Below, piece by piece: positions 26,056 through 41,000 of a stretch of 64,000 nt of DNA (positions are counted from its first letter, which is position 1; each line of letters starts with the position of its first letter). A program made the translations under genes and the position numbers. The stretch lies in the NCBI RefSeq assembly GCF_037975245.1, contig NC_092582.1:21788577-21852576 (forward strand). Direction: 5' to 3'. Source of the DNA: Apostichopus japonicus (lineage: Eukaryota; Echinodermata; Holothuroidea; Aspidochirotida; Stichopodidae). Below the pieces are notes generated by a model. That model had not been told where the DNA came from. It did no database searches and saw only the letters and a program-made list of their open reading frames with translations.

Positions 26056-29000
26056 TCAGTCAGCTGCTGCATTTCTCTTCCCGATGATACTCTTCAGGGA
26101 TTTTGACATAAAGTAAGGCTTTTCAGCAGAACCGTCGTGCCTTTCTAAGTCTTCCACTAAAAAGAGTGAAAAGAAGAGAATCCAGCTTGTTGCAAGCATA
26201 CATTCCAAAATAGAAATAATCAATATAGAAAATCCATAGAGTTGCAGCTTTCATCTTCTCAACACAGTTTAGGCCAATCATGACCTCTGACCTACACTGA
26301 CCTCGATCCTAAACTACCACTTAAATACTATTTTATAACTTTCCCATTATTATTTATGTATCTTGTGGTTAAATGACTTTTCCCAATATGCTGGCAAACC
26401 ACTTGATGGCTAAACAACAGTTTTTTTTTAAATTTTACCTTTGGCCTATGATGTCACTAATCACGCAGGCACAATTTTTCACGGTCAGGCACCTACCCAG
26501 CAAGTATGAATGTCATCTGAATTACTTTGTAGGAGTTTGTGAGACTGTTTCACACAATTTAGGTAATTTTCACCTCCATTGACCTTTGACCTAGAGCCTT
26601 AATTTGTCCTATTTATAAATTTGTCTCATCGTTCTCCACATATCGTGGTTTACTGGCTTTTTCCTACATGTGGTTGACAAGCAGTTACCTTACAGTAATC
26701 CTCCAATTACAGTTATGTACTTACAGAAGCAGAGGAATAGTGTGTCTACTGCCATGTCATAGACACTGAAGAAGCACCAGGCGATGGCGTAAGTTCCCAG
26801 GCAGATTATCTGTAAGATATTGAGGATAATCAGCATAGATGTATCGTTTAAGCTGACTATGCTAGAATGTATAGTGGTACTACTACACAGAGTGGCTATA
26901 ACAAACACAAGGCAAATGTGCCAGGAAAGGTTATCTATTAGCTTACTCCATCAACATCTCACCAGGAATGATAAAATAGGCAAATAGTTGACAATGAAAC
27001 GAAAAATAGTTACAGTACATTAGTTAGTTAGTAGAATAAGTTAAAGAGATGTGAAATGGCTGTAGTCAGATAGGTCTCTTAATAGTAATATATTATAAAG
27101 AGATATCTAAATAGGTGTGAGTAATACATGGCCTGGTCAGGTGATACTAAGCTATAATACCATGCAAAATGAAGCTTAATAACAGGTAGAACAATGACAT
27201 ATCCTTACATATAAACTTAAAGCAACTAATTTAGACATAATTGGCCAGTAGCCTACTCCAGTGAATATTTAACCAACCATAACAAACTTTGTTAATTTTT
27301 GTTGAGGAAATGAAAATCAAAGAGCTGATGAGGAATTATTTACAACCAAATCTGAAATGCTATCTTTATAATAGTTAAAATTTAGGTATTGACGCCAATG
27401 AAGGTTTCTTTAATAGTGAGAAATTTAAGTAGTACAAAATTCATTCTATAGATGCATCTGTGATTCACTCTCAAAATGGAAACTGATTTCACAAAATCAA
27501 ACTTGCCACAAATATGTTTTAAAATAAAAAATAAAAAACTTCAAAATCATTTTAATACCACACTAAACCTTCCCAACAATGTTGTACACTACTGAAAAAA
27601 TCTGGGCATAAGATGGATGGTCAGAATGTCCAGGAAAGTACAATTAGTTATTAACCACATAGTTAGCATCTTTTTAATTTATGACCAGTAATGATGATCA
27701 TCAATGTGTACGCTACTAATATTGACTTTACTGAAAAGAACTTCCCAAAAGAGAAAGTATTGCATGCCCCTTTCACTGTAACAGGCAAATAACATAGAAG
27801 CTGCCATCTATGGCTATAATACTGGGAGATCTCACAGGAAATACTCTTCACCTGAGCAACAGCCTATACAACAATAAATGAAAAAACAAACCACTATAGG
27901 TGTCCAGTGATACGTCACTATTGGAACTGGTAAAAAATCCATCCAAAGAGGAGTCTCCATGGTGAAAAAGCAAAATGAAACCACACCGACTGTCACTGTC
28001 ACACTCAGTTTACCGAGAAAGATGATAAAATCGGTCACTTTATTAACGACAGCAACCCTGACAGAAGAAAGAAAAGAAATCACAGAACACTGAAATGAAG
28101 CTGAAAAAACAGGAAAGGATCATGAAATGTAAACATTGCAATGATTTATGACTAAATATGAAACTACAAATGTACCATCAGGAAACTAAATACTGGCACA
28201 TAAAAAACCACATAGCTGAATGCTGATTATGAAACCACATAGCTATGATTATGAAACCACATAGCTATGATTATGAAACCACATAGCTATGATTATGAAA
28301 CCACATAGCTATGATTATGAAACCACATAGCTATGATTATGAAACCACATAGCTATGACAATGAAACCACATAGCTATGATTATGAAACCACATAGCTAT
28401 GATTATGAAATCACGTGGCTACGATCAGACGACTACAACTTTACTGGCACCATTGAAACCACATGGTTTGATTATGAAGCCATGTGGCTATGATCAGACG
28501 ACTGCAACTTAACTGGCACCTATGTAACCACATAGCTATGATTATGAAACCACATAGCTATGATAATGAAACCACGTGGCTATGATCAGAAGACTACAAC
28601 TTAACTGGCACCTATATCACCACATGGCTTGCCTATGAAACCACATGGCTACGATCAGAACAGCTATGATCAGAAGACTAAATACTGGCACATGTGTTGC
28701 TAAACATGAAAACTACATAGCTATGATTATGAAACCACATAGCTACGAGCAGAGGACTAAAACTAATTAAAAAATAAATGATTGAATGATATGAAAGACG
28801 CATTTATAGCACAGATTCCACTCATGGGAACCTCTTAAGGTTTGTTAAATCATCACCACAATAGTTGAACCTTCATGATCATTTGTTTAAACCTCTGAAA
28901 CTACCTAATACCCATTTGTGTGACTACTACCCACTTCATAGCCTATTTACTATTGCAAGCATTGAATAGTACAACCATATGTAAACTAGGTAGGTTAGAT

Positions 29001-32000
29001 ACTTGCATATATCACACAAAAAACTATAATCCTCACCTCAAAATGTTCCTCATGAGAAGAAAGAATGCATTCTTGGCTGATGTACAGAAGTTCTTTCCAT
29101 AAATTGCAATCTGAAATTAAAAGAATTAATGTTTAATTCAACGTCATCGCACAAATGACCCAATAAGAATGAAAATTATAAATGTACTCTGACAGACTTG
29201 GAATGGAAACAAGGCTCACAGACGAACACAATAACACCAATCTTCCTCGTCACTTATTACAAAAATAGTCGATCTAATGCAATATAAGGGATCAGTTTAT
29301 ACTGAAATGCTTTCTCATCTTTTGTAATAACTCTCTGATACAAGAATAACAATACTATGTAAAAAATTAGCCTAGTACATGTCCTTTCATATGGATTGCC
29401 CAAATACTTAAATAATTCTACATCAGGTGAGTGATTTCCTCATCATGTGAGGACAAACTAATAAAAGCAATAAATTAGTAAACTAGAGTAGACAAACACC
29501 AATACATCATACATCAGAGATAACTGTTATGAATAACTTCCCCAAAAATCTAAGAAAATCACATTTCATTTTGGGAGATATTACTGATTTTAATGTTTCT
29601 TGACCCACAAGTCTGAAGACATGATCAAGTCTAAGGTTTGCAAATGTTGAATCTACAATCATAAGGTCCCCGGTCCGAGTCACTCCAAGATTAATGTTTG
29701 TCGTCCAGTTACAGAGTTGTTGACAATTGACAATTCATAATCATGGATGTTAAATATGAATCTGAGAGACTGACTTCGGTCAGCTTGCGGCTTTGATAAG
29801 CCAATGAGGCTTCTTCGCAAGTTCCTGCTTGCAGGAGGATCTAAAATACATTCATACATACATACAATGTTGAAAGGATACATAATGAACGGATAAAGGC
29901 TGATGGTTTGCGTTACTGACAGGACTAACAGACATTTCATTTCTCTACACAATGAATCATTTCTTTATCGATGAAAAGGACAGCTGGATTAAAAATGTAC
30001 AATCGTTACATGTTATTTAAGGATTGTTTTAAGGACTTACCATGATGAAAGCATTTTTATTAATAATCTTCATCACTTTTTCCAACAGCCAAAATACACA
30101 TTTAAGACACTTGATGATGTATTTAACCACATCATTGTTGGCTTTGCCTGTCAACAAAGGAATATACACAAAAGCATGTTACTTTTTATTGAGGGAATTG
30201 GGTACTACAATGATTTCCTGTCAATAAACAGAGCACATAATATAATCAGTCTGTGTTATGCTTTGAACGGAGGGGGGGGGGGGGGTTGTTTGTCTCAAGT
30301 AAGTAGGCCAATTCTTGCTGCTTGACAGACTCCTGCAATATAAACAGTTGACTTTTACAAAGCTCAGTAAGTGGGCATTATAAGGTTAATCACATCCCTT
30401 GACAAGTGGCAAGTTGATGTACAAGTATGTGATTATCCATGCAATGAAGAATGTGACATATTGCAGTATTATATATGACTGTAACACAATTTAATTCTAC
30501 GTTATCTTGATGATATGACCATATAGCACAGGTCAGCACACTGGGTCCTGCCGGTGCCACATGACAGCAAAGTGGGACCTGCTGGTACCGGCAAAGTGAG
30601 GCTGCTGGTACCACAGGTCAGCAAAGTGGGGCCTGCTGGTACCACATGTCAGCAAAGTGGGGCCTGCTGTTACCACAGGTCAGCAAAGTGAGGCCTGCTG
30701 GTACATGTCAGTAGACTGGGCCCTGCTGGTACCACATGTTAGCAAAGTGGGGCCTGCTGTACCACATGTCAGTAGAGTGGGGCCTGCTGGTACCACATGT
30801 CAGTAAAAGTAGGGCCTGCTGTTACCACAGGTCAGCAAATTGGGGCCGGCTGGTACCACAGGTCAGCAAAGTGGGACCTGCTGGTACCACATGTCAGCAA
30901 ATTGGGGCCTGCTGGTACCACATGTCAGCAAAGTGGGGCCGGCTGGTACCATGCGTCCCTGCAGACACGTTCCCTACAGCTCACAAGTTTTTCAAAAGCC
31001 TATTTATATGGCCTGTAGAGCCCCATAAAACTGAAGCCATATTTTTATGAACATATAATGAACTGAAACATTATAATGTACTAAATGAGTGAAAGAAAGA
31101 AATGCACTTTGCTGAGTTTGTACACAGAGCCCAATTTGTGATAGCATATTTCGACATAAGAGAGGGACAATTAAATCACATGAAGAGGTTTCTGATGTTT
31201 AGTTCCCATATAATGTAACCTTTACAGTTTTGTCTGGGAACTGATTTATACATCCTTTAAGTGTTGTAGCATGCAAAGTGGATACAAAATTTCAATGCCG
31301 CTCGCAAGATGAAATATTTCATGCCCAACCATATTTCATTATTGTAAAGGACAATGAATTATGTCACCATAGACCCCCCCTCTAGTCTACCTAACGTTGA
31401 ATATTGTTAGCTAATACTGCTTTCATAAACAAAACATCAAATTTTCTCGTTTCAAGTTACTTTCTAATCGGAAGTCACAAGAATTCCTTCACTAGATCCC
31501 TCTCTTAGTCCTGCTAAGGTTTATTCTCTTCCTTCGGCATCGAGTTGTGTCGAAGCATTCAATAACTACAGTATAACTACAGTAACTATGCCAGTGCCTT
31601 TCAATCACAAGGTCCCGAGTTCGGGTCACTCCAAGATTAATGTATGTCGTCCAGTTACAGAGTTGTTGAAAATTGACAATTCATAATCATGGACGTTAAA
31701 TATGAATCTAAGAGACAGACTTCGGTCTGCTTGCAGTTTTGATAAGCCAATGATACTTCTTCAGGAGTTCCTGCTTGCAGGAGGATCTAAAATACATACA
31801 ATACATACATACAGTAGCTCCATACCTTTGAGTTTCTTCTCAACATACTCTAGGATGACACGGATGATCTGGATAATGGCTATTATCAGCGAACCAAAGG
31901 CCAGAGAACCAAGGTGGTACCTGTCATTAGTAAGGAGGGTAAATGCAGGATACAAGTTTATACAATGCATGGAAACTGGAACACCTTAAGTGTTATAATA

Positions 32001-35000
32001 AGAAACCAGTTGACCTTATTTAAACACTCCAGAAAGATTAACATTGTACTGCTTGGAAATGGTAACAATCTATAAATGATCATTCTATTCTGTCTCAATG
32101 CAGTGATTCGTATAAAAAAAAGTCACATCTGACGACCACTTTCTGTCACATTTGACACTACAAACCAGCTTGGTTTTTGTCACCATGTCTACTCAATGTC
32201 TACTACGAAATAAAAAAAAAGGAGTTGCATGAACAGACAATGGCATTAACATGTGCAGTGCCATTAAGCATGTTTACATGGCAACCTACCAAAAAAATAC
32301 CACATTCATTAATATCAGGGAGTTCTACTATGCAGGCCATGTACTCAGATATTAATAAAATCAAAATTACAAAAATAACCTAGCCTCATGCAACTCATCT
32401 TGGATTTTGTTCCAAACTATAAACTTTATATGTGACAAATTTTGTTCCCTGAATTATAATACATATTTCTCAGCCTGGGTGCAAAGAGGAAACAAATAAA
32501 CCATTGGAACAGCCTTATAAACAAGCAAGTATTAAAACAATACTACTAAACTTGAACAATGTAGGAGACATAGCAGCTGTTTAGTTTAGTGAATCCCAAG
32601 GGTTAGGAAGCTAATAGAAATCCTATGATTGTGATGATTGTGGATATTGAAAACTGCTCTACATCAACAATTTACTTTACATTGATATATCAGAGAACTA
32701 CAAGGCAGGAGTGTAATTGTCGCACCCATTCATACTCCCAGGACTGCTCAATAACACTGCAGGAAGGTTGAATAGGTCAAGATAATCTAGTTTTGGGAGA
32801 CATTTTCATCGGAAAGGTAGAAGTTGTGGGGCCGACACTTCAAACACTAGTCAATGCCTTCACCTTATGTATATAGTGTTCATCCATTTGATAAATCTGT
32901 TAGAAAAATTGCACCCACTTGGCATCAATATTGTACACGATAACTAGAAACTAGCGGAAACAAATTAGATTGAGTGTTTGGGAGAAGTTTCTGTGATCAC
33001 TCAGTAAGTTTGTGACTTCGTTTGTCTTGCAATATGTCCTTGTCGCTATCTGCACTACTAACACTCACAAAGAAATATTCATCTCATACTGTTAGTTTAT
33101 TGCACCCTCCATTACATCCGTTTAAAGGATCCAACCAAGCTTCACTTTGTGGTCGAAAAATCATAGTTTTTATTTCTGGTGTTTTTGTTGTACCGGTGAG
33201 CATGAAAATAAATCAAACTTAACAGCTGTTTGGGGCACAATATGGTTTTATTCCCTTCTTTACATGCAACTATAACAGAATTAAGTGCAAGCTGTACTCA
33301 GAACGAACATGTGACACATGTGACACATTTAATCTCATTTTCTTTACACATCATACAATTATTTCTAAGGTTACTCCTATTAAATCAAAGGGCCTGTTTG
33401 CATGACCTCAATTTTAACATTTACAGTCTATGTGTCTGCCATTAAAAGTACCATGAACTCTAACTGAACTGCTCCTACCCACCCCCCAAATGGAAGAAGA
33501 AAATGATAACAAAACCATGAAAATACTCTAAAGGATTAAAAGGGCAGTAAGCAAGTTGAAGTTTGATTCTTGGCTTCTTTAGTACATTCAACTGGCTATT
33601 AATGTCAAGAGGTGAGTACACTTCAATATGCCACTGCAAAGAGTGCATCTAAACAAGATACAATGATTCTCGTTGACATAAACCAATTTGCACAGAATGA
33701 ATTCAAAACTATCAATAGCAAATGTCAAACTCATATAGTATGTTACATGTACAGATGCCATACAGGAAAACTATGTTCTCTGTACCTTTCATTACCAGAG
33801 TAACTGTTAAAATTAAGCAATGCTCTATGGTTTGTACAAACTACTGGTAAGTCAGTTTAAATGTTAAAATGTTAAACAGTGCATGACACCACTTGGTAGC
33901 ATGGTCCCTTTAAGTGAAGCTGTTGTTACTCACCTAAGGGACTGCTTTAAACTTGTGAAGACAGCCAAAGCTGGGATGTCTTGCGGTTTAGTGAAGGCCC
34001 AGTAATAGGAGGCGAATGCTCCAGCAAGGGTCATCTGTCCGAGGGCGATGACAAAGTTGACCAACCAAAACAGCATAAAGAGGTTGTAAAATTGAAGGTA
34101 AATGAAATAGTCTGGAAGAGCATACTTGGAGAACTGGCATCTACTGGTTCCATTCTTAATAGTGTTGTTGACATCCTGTAGTGTGAATGGTAAACATATA
34201 AAACAGTCACCAGCAGTGAATGAAATGGTAATAATAATAATAATAATAATATTAATAATATGCAATTTATATAGCGCAATATGCAAAGGCTTCAAAAGCG
34301 CTTTACAAAACATAATACATAAAAAAAAAGTCGTAAAACATAAATACAAAACCAATACATCTAACAAAGATAAAATTACACGATGTAAAGTAGAGGAAAT
34401 GTTAAAAATACAGTGTAAAACTACAATATATGTAATAGTTACAAATGCAGCATTATTGTCAATTTAAGATACTACGGGACAGAAAAATCACATACAAATG
34501 AAGTTCGCTAGGTGGATTACATTGACATTGAATGAAAGTCACAAAGGAGAAAGGAAGCAAATTGTCAACAATTCCAATTTGCTGCTCTCTGCAGGTGAGT
34601 AATATGAAGATGAAAGAGCATGTGAAAGACAACATTCTTACATTCGAAGGGACATTTTACCTTTACAAATTAAATGTTCATTGGAGCAAATATCTAGGAA
34701 GCCCATAAAACTGGTAAGCTTCCTTCTAGTGAAGCCTTGTTTGAACCCTCTTGAGACCAACAAGAATCAGACCTATCACAAAACAGTCCATCCCCATTCA
34801 TGCTAAGTACAACATGGAACACTGGTGAAGATAATTTCTTAAATAAAAAATTTACATAGTTATAAATCATTTAGCTGGGCAGGTTATAGACCACTATACA
34901 TTAATTACAGATAATTTTGTGTCCCACAAATTTTGTATTTCAAAAAACTTTGAGGCTTATGCAAATAATAGTGTAATTTTGGTGGATAAAAAAACAGGTT

Positions 35001-38000
35001 TTTCAATATTTTATCTAACCGAAATTCAGCTCAAAATGAAGCTTTAAAGTAGCGACATACTTTGAGAACAAACTAAACACTCAAATGAAGCTAGCTACTT
35101 ACTTCAGCATTGCATTCTGTTCCATTTGTACTAGGCCCTTCTGTCCCATTGGAGTACACCACAGCATAGGTAACTGTGTGTGAAGTGGCAAGGTATACAG
35201 CAATCCCCATCCACACACTCACCACAATGATTTCAAGGAAGAAAGGAAAAATTGGCCACACTAAAGTAGATAACATGTGACTTATAGCTCTGCCAATGAA
35301 AGGGAAAGAAATATGATTAATAAATTAATAGATATCTACTGATAATTTTACTACCTAGGTTTGCTAGAAGGAACTGACAAAGCTAGCTGTGCTATTGGGA
35401 TAATCAGTTGGAATAACAAGTGCTTCCAACTAATGTGAGATTACTTGTAGCAGAAATTTACCAAATGATCCCGATACTGATGGTCATGTGACATTGTTAT
35501 CTTACGGCCAAATGATCCCGATACTGATGGTCATGTGACATGTTATCTTACAGCCAAATGATCCCGATACTGATGGTCATGTGACATCGTTATCTTACGG
35601 CCAAATGATCCCGATACTGATGGTCATGTGACATTGTTATCTTACAGCCAAATGATCCCCATACTGATGGTCATGTGACATTGTTATCTTACAGCCAAAT
35701 GATCCCGATACTGATGGTCATGTGATATTGTTATCTTATAGCCAAATGATCCTGATACTGATGGTCATGTGACATTGTTATCTTACAGCCAAATGATCCA
35801 GATACTGATGGTCATGTGATATTGTTATCTTATAGCCAAATGATCCCGATACTGATGGTCATGTGATATTGTTATCTTATAGCCAAATGATCCTGATACT
35901 GATGGTCATATGACATTGTTATCTTACAGCCAAATGATCGCATACTGATGGTCATGTAACATTGTTATCTTACAGCCAAATGATCCTGATACTGATGGTC
36001 ATGTAACATTGTTATCTAACAGCCAAATGATCCCAATACTGATGGTCAAGTAACATTGTTATCTTACAGCCAAATGATCCAGATACTGATGGTCATGTAA
36101 CATTGTTATCTTACAGCCAAATGATCCCGATACTGATGGTCATATGACATTGTTATCTTACAGCCAAATGATCCTGATACTGATGGTCAAGTAACATTGT
36201 TATCTTACAGCCAAATGATCCCGATACTGATGGTCATGTAACATTGTTATCTTACAGCCAAATGATCCTGATACTGATGGTCATGTGACATTGTTATCTT
36301 ACAGCCAAATGATCCAGATACTGATGGTCATGTGATATTGTTATCTTACAGCCAAATGATCCCAATACTGATGGTCATATGACATTGTTATCTTACAGCC
36401 AAATGATCCGATACTGATGGTCATGTAACATTGTTATCTTACAGCCAAATGATCCTGATACTGATGGTCATGTAACATTGTTATCTAACAGTCAAATGAT
36501 CCCAATACTGATGGTCAAGTAACATTGTTATCTTACATCCAAATGATCCCGATACTGATGGTCATGTGACATTGTTATCTTACAGCCAAATGATCCTGAT
36601 ACTGATGGTCATGTCACATTGTTATCTTACAGCCAAATGATCCTGATACTGATGGTCATGTCACATTGTTATCTTACAGCCAAATGATCCCCATACTGAT
36701 GGTAATGTGACATTGTTATCTTACAGCCAAATGCTGTACTAATCTGTTCACCCATGGTAAAGGATTTTAGCATAGCAGGATTTTTAGAGGTTCAATGAAG
36801 CATGCAACGAAAGAAATTAAAAACAGCTACGATAGCACAGAGTAGCCCAGAAGACAACAGAATTTTTAGAGCAATGGTATCCTTTCGTCTCCTGTTGTTT
36901 AGGTTTACGCTCATGCTTATCCAGCAGTGTTCTGCCAAACAAATAATCGTAGCAATATGTGGCGATGATTCAAAAGTTTTTTCCTGCTAGTATATTCATG
37001 TGTGTGCTGTCTACATGTTATTTAAACTGTTCAGCAATGAACACTACAATCATATAACCTTCTACTTTAATAGTATATGTCCTAGAGATTGGGATGCTCT
37101 GTGGATATAATCTCCCATATTCTAGTTAACATAGTTTGACATAATTTTTCATACTGTAATACAGTTATTGTCATCTTTTGAATAGTCATTGTGTATATTT
37201 AATATCATCTCTGAGTCTGACAGACAATCACATACATCTGATGATGTTATGAAGTCATGGTTCATTACTTGTGATGGGAATAGTCCATGGCCAAAATTTG
37301 CTCCCTTGTCCATTTATCCTCCCTTTCATTAATTCAATCAACTGTAACTGAAAATGGAGAATGATGTTAGTAATTTTTACGAATTTCCGTCTTGTACTCG
37401 GTAGTAATTTTTCAGTCTTTTCCCAGGGTTCCCATGTACCAATTCCCATCACTATTCATTACTAAGATGAACTTACCTGCTAGCTTCCTTTATCAGGGCA
37501 ATAGCTATCCGAATCCGTTTACACAGGCATAGGGTGACTAAGAGGAGAATGGCAGTAATCACTCCAAAAATACAACCTGTAAGAAAGCACACAACGACCT
37601 TTAATGATTTTGATTGGTGCTTATTTTTTATGTATAATACTAAAATAAAATGAACAGATCCCCTTTCTCACCCAACGCCCTCCCCAAAGAAGCATCAAGA
37701 TATAAAGGGATTCCATGTGAGAATACCAAACTACAACAACTACATGGAAACAGAATGTTCAGAGATGAAGAATGTTATTAAAACAGCTTGTGAATTACAG
37801 TTTACTTGCCTAGTATGAGCCATGTTGACCTGGTCTTGAGGAGGCTGAGGACATTAGTGGTCAGCTCCAAAGGTCTGTCTGCCCCCTCAATGTCTTCCAG
37901 ATACTTCCAGTAGTAGAAGCAGTACCCAGTACCTGTTCATGGAGAGAATAAATGAAGGTAAGATCAAATATTGAGGGGGTGATGATAAGGTGGGGGTGTG

Positions 38001-41000
38001 GGGGGGGGGTAGGGTTGGATGCATGATGGGAATTAACTGTTTGACTAATTACTTATAGCTAGTTGATGAATAGGGTCATGATTTGTTAATTTTATTAATA
38101 AGCTATAGCTTGAGCAATTATTGTCAGCATAAAGTAGGTCCATCATGATGAAACTACAGGACATCATCAATAGTCAAGGGGTTTACACATAGCATGGTGT
38201 AATGTGTTCTAGAGTATTGACTCACACTATAAACCAGGCATGTATCCAGTGTACAATATAACTTCTACAATATTGAATCATTAGTCATCAACTAGTGCAT
38301 TTTCAGACACAATTTACTTTTGTCTGATGTTCCTGTACATAGAGGAAAATGTGGCAATAAAAATTGCCAATTTAAGCAAATTTACAGCAGGAAAATACAA
38401 TTTCTTCACTAAAATTCCCAGTCCTTAGCATCCCCCTGTCCTACAACTGAAACTTAGCAATTTATGTGAAGCCTGCCTGGCATTCTTCATAACTTCAGTA
38501 ATGGACCCTTTTCTCTCATATCATCTCACAACTGGACTCTCCCAAATGATACAGCAAAGTGTGACAATTCAAACAGAAAACATGCATTGATGTGTTGGCC
38601 TTCCACATCAAAGTACCAGTATTTTGCTCATCTCAATTACAGCAATAACGTAATTAATCCTTACATATGATACAAGAAGATGAGGCAATTCAAACAAAAA
38701 ACAAATTGTGTGATGTGTCATCATGTAGGGCCTACCAGGCCTCTGCTCATCTCAGTTCACAATAACCTGTTCACTTGCCATGTCGGTATAGGTCAAACTC
38801 ATATCCACATATGTATTCCCTCAGTCAGGCAAACAAATTCCAAGAGCAGTTCATTTTGTTTCATAGGTATAGGAAAACATCTCTGAGAAAGCAAGGCTAT
38901 GACTAACAAAGTGTCTAATTATCTATGCTTTTGGGCATCACTATTCACTAATGCCAAGGACATTTTTGGACATTCATATTATCCCTCCAAATTCAAAACT
39001 ATTCTTAAAAAATCTCAAAATAAACCTGCATTTTTAGTTGATCGTTCTTATATGGCAATTACTTGACTAACCGACAGCATTTCAGCACATTCTTTGTTTG
39101 TCACTCCAAGATTGATGTATGTCGTCCAGTTACAGAGTTGTTGACAATTCATAATCATGAACGTTAAATATGAATGTAAGAGACTGACTTTGGTCAGCTT
39201 GCGGTTTTGATAAGCCAATGTGGCTTCTTCGCGAGTTCCTGTTTGCAGGAGGATCTAAAATGCATACATACACACACACACACATACATACAACCCACAA
39301 CAATTAATGTAACAAAAAAAAAAGAAAACAAAGGAAACAAAGAATATATACAAATGTACATAAGAAGAGTATTCATGATAAAGCTAGAATTAAGTTAATA
39401 AACATAGACTGTGGTAACTTGTGAATTTAAAGAGTTCAACTTTACCTGCTGCTAAAGCAGAGTTAAGCACCAGGACTGTGAACCAAACAAGAACACCAGC
39501 AAACCAGCGCATCACAATGATGTAGATCATGGCGAGCAACTTACCTAAGAGCAGACCACTGAAAACAAACAATCATTAAAAGGGATATACAACAGCAGTC
39601 TAGCAGAACATATGATAGGGTATGTTATAGTTTAACTGCTTTATCTGCATGCAAGCACAGAGGATATCCACTCAGTGATCAACAAACCACTACTGTGCTT
39701 CTACCACCAGCGTTCCCCTTGTGCTGACACCGCTAGTACTACACCCTTAATACCTCTGTTTGCAAACCAAATTGAGAGAGCTGCTTGAACATGTATACAT
39801 GCCAACAAATATAATCAAGGTTGCATTACATCCTGCCTTCTCCATAAACATATAAATATTGACATCTTCCCTTTAACTAATTTACAATTTTGACCACAAA
39901 AAATAACAAAAAACATCTCCTTGCATACAATGATATCTTTTGTAATATATTTCAACAACTTAGTTCATCACATATCTTATCAAATGTCACTTTATACACC
40001 TGGTGAAGAATTTGAAATGATGAAATCAAACATGACAACTTGAAATTGGATTAACTTACAAAATAGTTTACTGACCTGTTAGCCTCTCAGTTCCCTAATG
40101 AAACCTATATGATATACACTATTACATGTGTTGTACAATCATACTGAGCTGAAAATAACTATTACAAATGTGTGTGTGACTTATCAAGCTAATCAGAGCT
40201 TCAATGGCTAGGCAGAAAAATGAAAGTTCCAAAAAACTTTCACTTGACTATTAGAACTGTTTTATAACTGTCAATCATGGACGTCCCATGCCACAATTTA
40301 CTTGCAACGTTTATGACCTGGATATACATAAAGTAAGTTACCACTTTTCCTGAAAGAATGAATTTTTCTGCTTTAATACTTACATGAGAATGACATACCA
40401 GGATGCTACTATGTCTTCATAAACCAATTGAAATGCATTCTGAATCTCCATGTACACAGACAAGAAGCTGATTAAAGAAAGGATGAAAAGTGAAACTCTA
40501 GATTCTGACATTTCTTCTGCTCATAAAGGTATTCCCTAAGAAATGGTTAAATCTGTTCCCATCAAAACACTCCAAGTTGATGACCCTCAAGAGAAATTAA
40601 AGCTAATTCAGCCTAAACAACAAAGTTGCATTTCTAATCCTTTCAGCTGAGTCAGTCTATATATTAAAATAATTACTTCCAGTGTATAGAGTAGCTGCAT
40701 GCAGACTACATATTGTCTTAATGTTATTATTCTGTTCACAAGTAACATGTAAGGCTTTACAAGTAACAACTTGTAAGGCTTTTTAAGACATTTTCAGTGG
40801 CATTCTGTGTATAATCATGCTCTACCAAAGATTCTCCCTCAGACTTTTGCATCATTCAAAAACACAATAGAAGATACAAAATGGAAAGGTGGCATAACCT
40901 CAGCAGTTACATGGGAGGGTGGGGGGGGGGGGGGCAGGTTGGTGGGGGAGGGTGAATTGTGAGGTAGGGACTATAGTTTAGAAATGCATCAGTATTCACT

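Noticed and set aside
30736-31050. Overlapping open frames with a repeating WYHMS-like motif
   Set aside because: They are three frames of the 31-bp minisatellite; the period is not a multiple of three, so each frame reads the same motif. They are also on the strand opposite gene B, inside an intron.
33981-34181. Plus-strand open frame across a gene B exon
   Set aside because: Antisense shadow of the conserved 242-nt SLC44 exon.
35461-36733. CRISPR-like regular repeats
   Set aside because: Units are adjacent with no unique spacers, and the setting is an intron of an animal gene.
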